From contig DENA01000025.1 in assembly GCA_002359465.1 (NCBI GenBank), positions 78,249 through 103,735 on the forward strand: DNA of 25,487 nt, in the 5' to 3' direction. Made by a program: the position numbers and the translations under genes. Origin of the DNA: Ruminococcaceae bacterium UBA2656. GTDB taxonomy: Bacteria; Bacillota; Clostridia; Oscillospirales; Acutalibacteraceae. The notes under the pieces are model-generated. The model was not told where the DNA came from. It ran no database searches and worked only from the letters and a program-made list of their open reading frames with translations. Shown here piece after piece: positions 1 through 7,523 of the stretch; within the stretch, counting starts at the first letter, position 1; each line of letters opens with the position of its first letter.

Positions 1-1
1 T

Positions 2-943
2 ATGCTGTGGGTCTCCTCCACTGTCTCCTGCAGAAAATGGTATGTCGGCGCCCGTTACGGCACCATGTGGGGCCTTGCTTTCATGGGTGCTCCCATGGCG
101 CAGCTTCTGCTCACATTGGTTCTGAAAAGCGTGCTCGTCAGCATGGGCTGGCGCGCAGGCATGAAGATTCTGTCCGTTATTATGGCTGTTTTCCTCATCA
201 TCGCCTCCCTTATCGCCAAGCAGACCCCCGACAAGTACGGCGTAGAGGCTTTCGGCTTGAATTCCCTCAAGGGCAAAGGCTCCGCACCCGCCAAGAGGAA
301 AGTCTGGACGGTCGGCGAAGCGTTTAAGACCTACGCCATCTGGGTAACCATTCTTTGCTTCCTGACCGCTATGGCCGGTGAATTCCTCGTATGGTCCCAG
401 GTCGTCAGCTTCTTCCAGACGGATATGGGTATGAATCTCGACCAGGCTTCCAACATCTATCTGATCATTGGTATCGCCGGTATTTTCGCAATGCCTCTGA
501 CCGGCAAGCTGTCCGACAACCTCGTCAAATCCTTCGGCAACGAGCGCAAAGCCCGTAAGCTTATGCTTATCATCGGGCCGGCCTGCGGTGCTGTCGGCGT
601 CGCCCTTCTTCTCATGAAGAGCCTGCCCCTGTGCATTATCTCTATGATATTCCTTGCCATCTACTGGGGCATTGAGCCCGGCGGATGCGCAGGCTACGCC
701 GGTTCCATCTTCGGCGGCGCGACCCTTGGCCGTATCTGGGGTCTGGCGACTCTGGTCGTCATGGGGATCGGCCCCTCCTTCGGAACCTTTATGGGCGCGT
801 GGTTCAAGGATCATTTCGGCTCCTACATCCCTGCTCTGATCTTCTGCCTCGTCGCTTACCTCATCTCCATGGTTCTGGCATTCACCATGCCGCTCAAGAT
901 CAAAGGTGAAGAAGTTTCCGATGAGGAGAAAACAACTGCGTAA
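2..943 (+). CDS. MFS transporter, C-terminal part (5' end outside window)
   Basis: The frame is open from the first bases of the window to a TAA stop, so this is the C-terminal ~313 residues of a protein that in this family is usually ~400-450 residues. It is strongly hydrophobic with repeated membrane segments. A charged central loop (roughly residues 70-105, rich in Lys/Pro) separates two membrane bundles, as in 12-helix major facilitator transporters. The second bundle starts near 'KTYAIWVTILCFLTAMAGEF', and the loop with 'GKLSDNLVKSFGNERKARK' resembles the basic cytoplasmic loop between helices 8 and 9. The overall look is of an organic-anion or OFA-type MFS carrier, but the substrate cannot be read. 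The ATG at position 2 is probably internal. The DUF4125 gene follows after 12 bp, which suggests one transcript. Confidence 0.8.
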   Translation: MLWVSSTVSCRKWYVGARYGTMWGLAFMGAPMAQLLLTLVLKSVLVSMGWRAGMKILSVIMAVFLIIASLIAKQTPDKYGVEAFGLNSLKGKGSAPAKRKVWTVGEAFKTYAIWVTILCFLTAMAGEFLVWSQVVSFFQTDMGMNLDQASNIYLIIGIAGIFAMPLTGKLSDNLVKSFGNERKARKLMLIIGPACGAVGVALLLMKSLPLCIISMIFLAIYWGIEPGGCAGYAGSIFGGATLGRIWGLATLVVMGIGPSFGTFMGAWFKDHFGSYIPALIFCLVAYLISMVLAFTMPLKIKGEEVSDEEKTTA

Positions 944-955
944 GCAGGTGAAGCC

Positions 956-1606
956 ATGAAAGAAATAATAGAAGATATCGTTCAAAAGGAATATGCAATG
1001 CTCGACAAGGTGAACAATACCGGCGGCAGAGCATGGTGTCAGGATCATTTTGACGCTTTCCGGCTGATGCGCGCCAGCCAGTTTCTGGTCTGGCCGGATC
1101 AGATTCTGGAAAGTTATCTCGAGGACTTAAAGGATGCGGAAAAGGCCGGCCGAAATCTGCTCTTTGAGAAGTATGCGTGGATGATGCTGTTTGCGCTCCC
1201 GGAGGAATTTGAAAAGGTAGAGCATGTTCTCCCGGTGTTCGCGGTGGATAAAATCCGCCGGATGGAAGAAACCATAGCGATTCAGGTCGCTTGGGCCGGG
1301 GAATTTGCGGAAAGTTATCCCTTTATTGGCGGGCAGGGACGTCCGATTTACTCCTCTCAGGACAAACCGAACGATACTTCGGTAGAAACCTACATGCGCG
1401 GTGAACTGGCTACCTATTCAGACAGGACGGAAACACTTTATCATGATTTTGTTCTTCGCTGCAAAACCGAGGGGCGGAATCTGACCACAGAGGTCAGACG
1501 AAACCAGCTGCGGTTCCAGGGCTGGGATTCCCTTGAGCAAGCCGAAGAGCATTGCGAAGCGCGTAAAACAAAAACACAGGGAAAAGGTGATGAGCTGCGC
1601 AAATGA
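956..1606 (+). CDS. DUF4125 family protein
   Basis: A 216-residue soluble protein with no signal peptide or membrane segment. The N-terminal block 'EYAMLDKVNNTGGRAWCQD' followed by 'FRLMRASQFLVWP', and the later 'SVETYMRGELATYS', match what I recall of DUF4125, a clostridial family of about 200 residues without assigned activity. It contains conserved-looking Trp, His and Glu residues but no motif I can link to a reaction. An AGGTGA ribosome site lies just before the ATG, and the gene starts 12 bp after the MFS stop, so the two are probably co-transcribed. That pairing could mean it processes or senses whatever the transporter moves, but this is inference only. The C-terminus (after ~200) is Lys-rich and probably disordered. 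Confidence 0.75.
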   Translation: MKEIIEDIVQKEYAMLDKVNNTGGRAWCQDHFDAFRLMRASQFLVWPDQILESYLEDLKDAEKAGRNLLFEKYAWMMLFALPEEFEKVEHVLPVFAVDKIRRMEETIAIQVAWAGEFAESYPFIGGQGRPIYSSQDKPNDTSVETYMRGELATYSDRTETLYHDFVLRCKTEGRNLTTEVRRNQLRFQGWDSLEQAEEHCEARKTKTQGKGDELRK

Positions 1607-1641
1607 ACCGACTCTAAAAAGTCAGACGAAACCATATGGCA

Positions 1642-1689
1642 GCATAAAGGGCCTGTTGTCCGGTTAAAACAGGCAGCAGCCCTTTATGC
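1642..1689 (+). repeat. Perfect 10-bp inverted repeat after the DUF4125 gene
   Basis: GCATAAAGGG (1642-1651) pairs exactly with CCCTTTATGC (1680-1689). Just inside, CCTGTT (1652-1657) can pair with AACAGG (1668-1673). The hairpin begins 35 bp after the stop codon, where a terminator would be expected, but no T-run follows it. It may act as an mRNA 3'-end stabiliser or a weak terminator. Confidence 0.6.
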
Positions 1690-1805
1690 CCTGCCAATAT
1701 ACGGCGACAGCTGCCGTAAACGATTCACCAGATGTTTCCCCCTACAGTCAGTATCAGACCTACCGCCTATAAAACCGGTTTTCTACGATTTCAGTCGTAT
1801 ATTTG

Positions 1806-1849
1806 GGCCCGTTGTAAGTACAAATTACAACTACGGCCTAATTTTTTTT
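1806..1849 (+). terminator. Probable rho-independent terminator
   Basis: GTTGTAA (1811-1817) and TTACAAC (1825-1831) form a perfect 7-bp stem with a 7-nt loop, extended outward by GGCC (1806-1809) pairing with GGCC (1835-1838) across a small bulge. A run of eight T follows at 1842-1849. This would end the MFS-DUF4125 transcript. The 7-7-7 symmetry also looks like a protein-binding site, so an operator role for the next gene's regulator cannot be excluded. Confidence 0.55.
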
Positions 1850-2058
1850 GGAACGAATCGGCTGTATGCTTTCGATAGAAGATTTGGTAAAATCCAGCGT
1901 TTTTTATGCGACATATATATATTCAATATCAATACCGGAGTTTTCCGGACAATTCATAGACCGTTTTCCTGCGAATATATATTATATCAAATAAAACAAC
2001 ACTGACTCTCAACATATGCCGGGCTTGATTTGGCTCAAAGGCGAATTAGGGGTAGGAC
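1850..2058 (+). promoter_or_regulatory. AT-rich upstream region of the Crp/Fnr-type regulator gene
   Basis: No gene is seen here. It holds a CCGGA-GTTT-TCCGG hairpin (1935-1948) flanked by two similar AT-rich blocks: ATATATATTCAATATCAA near 1914-1931, and ATATATATTATATCAA near 1976-1991. These may be promoter or operator elements for the regulator that starts at 2059, but no convincing -35/-10 pair with good spacing was found. Before it (1771-1799) lie a 12-bp palindrome AAAACCGGTTTT and a TACGA-N6-TCGTA repeat. Confidence 0.35.
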
Positions 2059-2715
2059 ATGATACTTGAGGATACGACAATCTATCCGTTAATAAAAGGT
2101 TATCCCGAACTGTGCAAGCTCTATAAATTCAATCGGAACAAATACGTCACCCGTGTCGCCTGGAATGTCGAAGATGTCTGGTACCTGGTCAGCGGACGTG
2201 TGAAAGTGGAAGCGACTACCCAGAATGGGAAAAAACTGCTGGTGGATATTATCGACGAAGACAATTATGTCGGGCACCTGAGCAATTTCTACGGGCAGAA
2301 CTTCTACTGCGACAGCATCACCATGCTTGCCAGCACCCTCATCCGCATTCCGGCGGAAATCTTTCGCAGCTTGCTGAATACGCAGGACTTCAGCCGCCAT
2401 TTTTATATGAAGACCAATGCCCGCTTATACGACATGTATAAAAAGGAGCTGATGAGGGGTCTGTTCACACAGCGCCAGCAGTTCGCGTTCTATGTCATTG
2501 AAAAAACCAAGGATGACATATGCCGGATTCACAGCATTTATTACATCTGCGAATATCTGAAAATCAGTCGGCGGAATTTGTATAATCTGCTGGCCCGGTT
2601 CGAGGAGGACGGCATCATGAACCGCTTGGAGACGGGCGATATTCAGGTGCTTGACATGGAGGCGCTGCAGGAGATTGCAAAACCCGTCGTCGACTTTTGC
2701 TATAATAAAATCTGA
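2059..2715 (+). CDS. Crp/Fnr-family transcriptional regulator
   Basis: A 218-residue protein with a cyclic-nucleotide-binding-like beta barrel (about residues 15-120; 'VWYLVSGRVKVEATTQNGKK' is typical of strands 3-5), a long dimer helix around 120-150, and a winged helix-turn-helix at about 160-205 ('YICEYLKISRRNLYNLLARF'). There is no N-terminal four-cysteine cluster as in FNR, and the cAMP-contact residues of CRP are not obvious, so the effector is unknown. It most resembles YeiL/CprK-like regulators of anaerobes. A purine-rich AGGGG stretch precedes the ATG. The trigger-factor-like gene starts 22 bp after its stop, and the two probably form an operon. Confidence 0.85.
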   Translation: MILEDTTIYPLIKGYPELCKLYKFNRNKYVTRVAWNVEDVWYLVSGRVKVEATTQNGKKLLVDIIDEDNYVGHLSNFYGQNFYCDSITMLASTLIRIPAEIFRSLLNTQDFSRHFYMKTNARLYDMYKKELMRGLFTQRQQFAFYVIEKTKDDICRIHSIYYICEYLKISRRNLYNLLARFEEDGIMNRLETGDIQVLDMEALQEIAKPVVDFCYNKI

Positions 2716-2737
2716 TAATTTCCCGGAGGACACTGAA

Positions 2738-3646
2738 ATGACAAAATACACTACGGAACAGATAGACCGCAACAATATTCGTTTCCGTTTTATCGTTCCG
2801 TCCGCAGAGTTTGACGCCATACTGGAAGCAGTTTACCGGACAAACAAGGACAAGTACGAGATACCCGGCGTGCGAAAGGGCAGGGCGGACCGAAAAATGC
2901 TGGAGGCCTATTTAGGCAGGGCTGTATTTACCAGGCCGGCCGTGGACAAGGTGGTTTCGGAGGCTTACTGCAAGGCCGCTTCCGAATACTCGGAGGAAAT
3001 TTACTATACCCCCGTGGTAACAATAGAGCAAAACGAGCCGGGCAGCGACCTTGTGTTTTCCGCGCGGGTCAAAATTCACCCCGAATCCAAGCTGTGCGAT
3101 TACCGCTCCGTCCTCCTGACGGAGGAAGACCGAAAAAAGGCCGAAGAAGCCGTTCGGGAGATTCCGGAAAGCGAGCGGGATTCCACGCGCCGGTATCTTT
3201 TGCAGTCTGCCCTGATCAGCCGTATTGCCGATCAAAGCGCCATTGAAATACCGGAAACCATGATCAACGAACGGGCAATGGACATGGCGCGGGAATTTGA
3301 GCGGCGTTTGGAAATGAATCAGGAGTCACTGGCGGAGTATTATAAAGAAAGCGGCTCCGACGAGAAAACAATGCTTGCGGAATTTGCCGCAGCCGCAAAG
3401 GAGCAGCTGCGCTCCCGGTTAACGCTGCTGGCTATCGCCCGGACGGAAGGGCTGGAAGCGACCGACGAGGAATATGACGCGGAGATTCGGCGATTGAGCG
3501 GTATGTACCTGATGCCGCCGGAACAGCTCAAAAAGTTTTTTGCGCTCCGGGAAGGCGCAAAGCTGAAGCAGGACATCGGAGTCTCCAAGGGCGCCGAATT
3601 CATCAGCCAAATAGTCCGGCAGCAAAGTGAAAACAGCGAGGCGTGA
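2738..3646 (+). CDS. Trigger-factor-like chaperone lacking the PPIase domain
   Basis: The frame is open further upstream, but GGAGGA (2725-2730) places the start at the ATG at 2738, giving 302 residues. The N-terminal ~115 residues match the ribosome-binding domain of trigger factor: 'KDKYEIPGVRKGRADRKMLE' corresponds to the ribosome-contact loop (GFRxGxxP in standard proteins, here GVRKGRADR). 'KIHPESKLCDYRSV' matches the end of that domain. The chain then runs straight into the C-terminal helical substrate-binding region ('ALISRIADQSAIEIPETMIN'), so the FKBP-type PPIase domain of ~85-100 residues is absent. Full trigger factors are ~430 residues. The frame is continuous and both junctions fall at domain borders, so this is a domain-minus homologue rather than a broken gene. 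It is probably an accessory paralogue of the housekeeping Tig and is co-transcribed with the Crp/Fnr-type regulator. Confidence 0.8.
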   Translation: MTKYTTEQIDRNNIRFRFIVPSAEFDAILEAVYRTNKDKYEIPGVRKGRADRKMLEAYLGRAVFTRPAVDKVVSEAYCKAASEYSEEIYYTPVVTIEQNEPGSDLVFSARVKIHPESKLCDYRSVLLTEEDRKKAEEAVREIPESERDSTRRYLLQSALISRIADQSAIEIPETMINERAMDMAREFERRLEMNQESLAEYYKESGSDEKTMLAEFAAAAKEQLRSRLTLLAIARTEGLEATDEEYDAEIRRLSGMYLMPPEQLKKFFALREGAKLKQDIGVSKGAEFISQIVRQQSENSEA

Positions 3647-3665
3647 GAAACAGCCTCCCCTATTG

Positions 3666-3692
3666 CAGCGGCGCTTCGCCGCTGTTTCGTTT
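3666..3692 (+). terminator. Rho-independent terminator after the trigger-factor-like gene
   Basis: CAGCGGCG (3666-3673) pairs with CGCCGCTG (3677-3684) around a 3-nt loop and is followed by TTTCGTTT. It lies 20 bp after the stop codon. Confidence 0.8.
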
Positions 3693-3797
3693 ATAACCGT
3701 AAAGTGAAAATACTTGCATCTTCTGGTTTGAAAATGAGCTGAAGTTCAGAACGCCAGATCACACTTTGCATTTCTATAAACAATGAGGAGCGACTTA

Positions 3798-3806
3798 TGT
3801 TATAAT
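3798..3806 (+). promoter_or_regulatory. Extended -10 promoter element for the EndoQ-UvrD gene
   Basis: TGTTATAAT matches the extended -10 consensus TGnTATAAT exactly and lies 36 bp before the preferred start codon. No good -35 hexamer is present at 16-18 bp, which is common for extended -10 promoters. Confidence 0.6.
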
Positions 3807-3841
3807 GGGTACAAGTTTATGATAAAATGCAGGTGTTCATC

Positions 3842-6800
3842 ATGTTTATTGCCGATTTTCATATCCATTCAAAATATTCCAGGGCAACCAGCAGGGATTG
3901 CATTCCCGAAATGCTGGAGCTGTGGGCGCGGCGCAAGGGCCTTGACCTGATCGGGACAGGGGACTTCACCCATCCGGCCTGGCGGGAGGAGCTCCGGGAA
4001 AAGCTTGTCCCTGCCGAGGAAGGACTTTATACTCTCAAAGACGGTTTCCGCCGGGAGGACGGTATCGCGGGCGGAAACCTGAACCCCCGCTTCATGATCT
4101 CCGGCGAAATCAGTTCCATCTATAAGAAGAACGGAAAGGTGCGGAAGGTACACAATCTGATTCTTCTTCCCGGTCTGGAGAGTGCCGAAGCCCTCTCTCA
4201 CAGGCTGGAGGCCATCGGCAACCTGCACTCCGACGGCAGGCCGATTCTGGGACTCGACAGCCGGGACCTTCTGGAAATCACGCTGGACGTATGCCCCGAC
4301 GCCATCTTTATTCCCGCCCACATCTGGACTCCTCATTTCTCCCTGTTCGGCGCCTATTCCGGCTTTGACGATATTGAGGAATGCTTCGGTGACCTGACGG
4401 GTCGCATCCACGCGCTCGAAACAGGACTTTCCTCCGACCCGCCCATGAACTGGCGCATTTCCGCGCTGGATCGCTTTACGCTGGTTTCCAATTCGGATGC
4501 GCATTCCCCGGCGAATCTCGCACGGGAGGCAAACATTTTCGACACCGGCCTTTCCTACCCGGATATCTCGCGGGCACTTCAAAACCGTGATACAAAGGAG
4601 TTTTCCGGTACGATCGAGTTTTTCCCCGAGGAAGGAAAGTACCACTATGACGGGCACCGAAACTGCGGGGTATGCCTGAAACCGGCGGATACCCTTGCCG
4701 CGTCCGGCGTATGCCCTGTGTGCGGCGGTAGGATTACGGTGGGGGTGCTTCATCGGGTGGAGTCGCTTGCGGACAGAAAAGAAGGCTTTGTCCCCCGTTT
4801 CGCCAAGCATTTTGAAAGCCTCGTCCCCCTGCGGGAGGTGATTGCGGCGTCGGTCGGTCTTACTGCCGCAAGCAAGAAGGTCGGGGAAAAGTACGAAGAC
4901 CTGATCCGTAATCTGGGGCCGGAGCTTTTTATTCTCCGCAAGGCGCAGCCCGGCGACATTGAGCTTGCGGCCGGCCCGCTGGTTGCCGAGGGCATCCGCC
5001 GGCTCCGCGACGGGAAGGTAACGGTTCTGCCCGGATTCGACGGGGAATACGGAAAGATCAAAATTCTGGATCAGCAGGAGATCGGCCTGCTTTCCGGCCA
5101 GCTATGCCTTTTCAAGGAAAAGCGGGGCGGCACGTCCGCGCCGGGGAATGCAGGAAAGCGAAAAAAACAATTGGATAAAGCCCCGGTGGGTTCGGAAGCG
5201 GCGAACACCCCGTCCCGGAAAAAAGGGGCGAGCGCAGCTTCAGCTGTCGGTCCGGACGCTTTCAGCGGGTTAAATCAGGAACAGCGGGAGGCCGTCTCCG
5301 CCTCCGACCCCGCCGTCGCGGTGATCGCCGGACCCGGCACCGGCAAAACACGGACGCTTGTGAGCCGGATTGTCCGCCTCGTCCGGGAATGCGGTGCATC
5401 CCCCGCGCAAATTACCGCCGTGACGTTTACAAACCGGGCCGCGGATGAAATGCGCTCCCGCCTTGCCGCGTATTTCGGGGACAGACGGACCGTCAGGAGT
5501 ATGCACATCGGGACGTTCCACTCCATCTGCCTGCAGACTCTATCCGGAAAAAACGGGGATGCAAATCCCACAATCATCGACGAGCAGGACGCGCTTTCCA
5601 TTCTTGCAGACCTTTTAAAGGACCTCCGGCTCAAAACATCTCCGCGGGATGTTTTAAAAGGGATTTCCCTCATCAAAAGCGGCGCGCGCCTGCCGGAGGA
5701 GGATGAAGCGGTCCCGCCGGGGGTCTATGACCGGTACTGCGGGCAGCTTTTGCAGTATGGCGTATTGGACTACGACGACATCCTCCTGAACACGCTGAAA
5801 CTGTTCGAAAGCGGGGAACTGGGAAACAGGGAGGAGAAAAAACTCAGAAACGCTTTTTCCCATCTTCTGGTAGACGAATTTCAGGATATCAATCCCGTCC
5901 AGTACCGTCTGATACGGGAATGGGGCAAAAACAGCGCGGGAATTTTCGTGATCGGGGACCCCGACCAGTCCATTTACGGATTCCGGGGATCAGATTCCCG
6001 CTGCTTTGATCGGTTTCTGGGTGATTACCCCGGAGCGCGGCAGATCCGGCTCACGCAGAATTACCGGTCGACGCCCGAAATCATCGGATGCGCCCGGTCT
6101 GTTCTGGCGGAGGAAGGCACCGCGGAACCGCCTTTCAAGGCACAAAGGGACAGCGGCGTACGGGTGCGCCTTCTGGAAGCGGACGGCGATCTGCCGGAAG
6201 CGATTTTCATTGCCAAGGAGATCAACCGTATGGTCGGCGGAATCGATATGCTCGACGCGCACACCTCGTCCCTTCCCAAGGGAAAAAAGCCGGTTCAGGA
6301 ACAAACGAGGAGCTTTTCCGACATCGCCGTGCTGTACCGGACCAACCGCCAGGCGGAACTTCTGGAGCAGTGCCTCCGGAAAGAGGGCATTCCATATCTG
6401 GTCGCCGGACGGGATGATTTCCTTTCCGACCACGAGGTGCGCAAAACGGTCGCCTTTTTCCGCTTTCTGCTTGACCCCGCAGACCTGATCTCCCTGCGAC
6501 TGTGCCTGAAGGAATGGGAGGTCTGCCCCGGCGACCGAATGCAGCGGGTGCTGGAGGACTACGCCGGAACGGACAAAAGCATCTCGTCCGTTTTGGCACT
6601 TTTGGAGAAGTTCCCCGCCTCTCCGGAAAATCCACAGAAATTCTCCGGGCTGCTCCGCAAATACGAGCCCCTGGTCCGCAGCGAGAAACCGCAAAAACTG
6701 ATTGAAGCCTGGATTGACGACAACGGTCTTCAGGAGGTGCGCAGCATGGAGCTGTTTCTCAACATGGCCGTTCTGCACGAAAAAATGCCCTCCCTCCTGC

Positions 6801-7159
6801 AGAATCTTCTGCTCGGGCGGGAAGGCGACGTGGTGCGCAGCGGCGGAAAAATCTATTCGCCGGACGCGGTTTCGCTTATGACCCTGCACGCGTCCAAGGG
6901 GCTCGAATTCCCCGTTGTGTTTATGAGCGGCATAAAGGACGGGGTCATCCCGCTGAAGAACCGGCGGGGCGACTGCGACCCGGACGAGGAACGCCGGCTC
7001 TTTTACGTCGGCATGACCAGAGGGCAGGACGAACTGGTCCTGCTGACTTCCTCCTTACGCTCGCCCTTCCTCTCCGGCCTCCCTACCGACCTTCTTTCGG
7101 AGGGAACCGCTTTCGAGCGAAAAAAGGCGCCTGAATTCGAGCAGGTCAGCTTTTTCTGA
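3842..7159 (+). CDS. Endonuclease Q (PHP-type)-UvrD helicase fusion protein
   Basis: The frame opens at an ATG at 3827, but AGGTG (3831-3835) sits correctly for the ATG at 3842, giving 1105 residues starting 'MFIADFHIHS'. Residues 1 to ~410 are endonuclease Q: the PHP metal motif 'DFHIHSKYS', 'GTGDFTHP', 'PAHIWTPHFSLFG', 'SNSDAHSP', and a four-cysteine zinc site (C275, C278, C291, C294). A low-complexity Lys/Ala/Ser linker (~410-475) leads to a complete superfamily 1 UvrD/Rep helicase: Walker A GPGTGKT (497-503), 'VDEFQD' (677-682), 'GDPDQSIYGFRG', 'LMTLHASKGLEFP' and 'FYVGMTRG'. EndoQ proteins nick DNA 5' of deaminated bases or abasic sites, and UvrD-type helicases unwind from nicks, so both repair steps would be joined in one chain. 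It stands alone with its own promoter and terminator. All key motifs are intact. Confidence 0.9.
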   Translation: MFIADFHIHSKYSRATSRDCIPEMLELWARRKGLDLIGTGDFTHPAWREELREKLVPAEEGLYTLKDGFRREDGIAGGNLNPRFMISGEISSIYKKNGKVRKVHNLILLPGLESAEALSHRLEAIGNLHSDGRPILGLDSRDLLEITLDVCPDAIFIPAHIWTPHFSLFGAYSGFDDIEECFGDLTGRIHALETGLSSDPPMNWRISALDRFTLVSNSDAHSPANLAREANIFDTGLSYPDISRALQNRDTKEFSGTIEFFPEEGKYHYDGHRNCGVCLKPADTLAASGVCPVCGGRITVGVLHRVESLADRKEGFVPRFAKHFESLVPLREVIAASVGLTAASKKVGEKYEDLIRNLGPELFILRKAQPGDIELAAGPLVAEGIRRLRDGKVTVLPGFDGEYGKIKILDQQEIGLLSGQLCLFKEKRGGTSAPGNAGKRKKQLDKAPVGSEAANTPSRKKGASAASAVGPDAFSGLNQEQREAVSASDPAVAVIAGPGTGKTRTLVSRIVRLVRECGASPAQITAVTFTNRAADEMRSRLAAYFGDRRTVRSMHIGTFHSICLQTLSGKNGDANPTIIDEQDALSILADLLKDLRLKTSPRDVLKGISLIKSGARLPEEDEAVPPGVYDRYCGQLLQYGVLDYDDILLNTLKLFESGELGNREEKKLRNAFSHLLVDEFQDINPVQYRLIREWGKNSAGIFVIGDPDQSIYGFRGSDSRCFDRFLGDYPGARQIRLTQNYRSTPEIIGCARSVLAEEGTAEPPFKAQRDSGVRVRLLEADGDLPEAIFIAKEINRMVGGIDMLDAHTSSLPKGKKPVQEQTRSFSDIAVLYRTNRQAELLEQCLRKEGIPYLVAGRDDFLSDHEVRKTVAFFRFLLDPADLISLRLCLKEWEVCPGDRMQRVLEDYAGTDKSISSVLALLEKFPASPENPQKFSGLLRKYEPLVRSEKPQKLIEAWIDDNGLQEVRSMELFLNMAVLHEKMPSLLQNLLLGREGDVVRSGGKIYSPDAVSLMTLHASKGLEFPVVFMSGIKDGVIPLKNRRGDCDPDEERRLFYVGMTRGQDELVLLTSSLRSPFLSGLPTDLLSEGTAFERKKAPEFEQVSFF

Positions 7160-7170
7160 CGGCATAAAAA

Positions 7171-7205
7171 AGAGTCCGAACGCGAACGGCGTCCGGACTC
7201 TTTCT
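7171..7205. terminator. Bidirectional rho-independent terminator
   Basis: AGAGTCCG (7171-7178) pairs with CGGACTCT (7194-7201). On the + strand TTTCT follows, 12 bp after the helicase stop. On the minus strand the stem is followed by a T6 run, about 20 bp beyond the stop of the sigma-54 remnant. It can therefore end transcription from both sides. Confidence 0.8.
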
Positions 7206-7221
7206 ATGTAGGCCATGGCCT

Positions 7222-7335
7222 TCACTTGTATATTTTACGTTTTTCCGCCACGGAGATTCCAATCTCATTCCAATATTTTGCCACGGTAAGCCTTGAAATG
7301 TCAATGTCCTTTTCCTGAAGGCTCCGGGTGCCCCC
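7222..7335 (-). pseudogene. rpoN: C-terminal remnant of sigma-54 (RpoN box)
   Basis: Reading leftward from about 7335 to a TGA at 7222-7224, the frame gives 'LQEKDIDISRLTVAKYWNEI' and then 'GISVAEKRKIYK' before the stop. Sigma-54 proteins end with the RpoN box, classically ARRTVAKYRE followed by a few residues such as LGIPSSSxRKR. Here ISRLTVAKYWNEIGIS aligns over the whole box with changes at two otherwise well-kept positions (R to L and R to W). Only ~32-35 codons remain, without start codon or ribosome site, and homology appears to stop near 7320-7340, next to a large hairpin. The terminator at 7171-7205 has a T6 run in the right direction for this gene. I read it as the tail of a deleted rpoN. 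A chance match is unlikely given frame, stop and terminator, but the fragment is short. Confidence 0.65.
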
Positions 7336-7339
7336 ACGT

Positions 7340-7385
7340 AAAAATCCATGTACCGGTCCAGTTCCCGGCACATGGATTTTTGTTG
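7340..7385. terminator. Long near-perfect hairpin, possible bidirectional terminator
   Basis: AAAAATCCATGT (7340-7351) pairs with ACATGGATTTTT (7370-7381), continued inward by CCGG (7353-7356) with CCGG (7365-7368) and one A/C mismatch. The T-rich 3' arm on both strands makes it terminator-like. It lies between the sigma-54 remnant and the promoter of the aldolase operon, so it insulates that operon from readthrough. It may also mark the deletion junction. Confidence 0.6.
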
Positions 7386-7420
7386 TATGAAAAAGCAGCA
7401 AGCCGTTGAAGTTGCAGTTA

Positions 7421-7463
7421 TTATCATAATTTAACTTGACTATATGATAAATGATGTTATACT
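7421..7463 (+). promoter_or_regulatory. Promoter with overlapping inverted-repeat operator, aldolase-GRE operon
   Basis: The -35 element TTGACT (7436-7441), a 16-bp spacer and TATACT (7458-7463) with a TGT extension (7455-7457) make a strong promoter about 60 bp before the aldolase start. TTATCATA (7421-7428) and TATGATAA (7443-7450) form a perfect 8-bp inverted repeat spaced by 14 bp that brackets the -35 element. A repressor bound there would block RNA polymerase. The DeoR regulator encoded at 11746 is the natural candidate. Confidence 0.7.
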
Positions 7464-7523
7464 ATAGGCAAAGAGGTGCTTCACTGTTATCAGGTAAATT
7501 ACAGTAAGGAAGGGGTATTCATA

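Noticed and set aside
2651..2737. Upstream extension of the trigger-factor-like gene
   Set aside because: It overlaps the Crp/Fnr-type gene and lacks homology; GGAGGA directly before the ATG at 2738 defines the start.
3869..6889. Several long minus-strand open frames opposite the EndoQ-UvrD gene
   Set aside because: They are shadows of the high-GC coding frame, with Arg/Pro/Gly-rich composition and no domains or ribosome sites.
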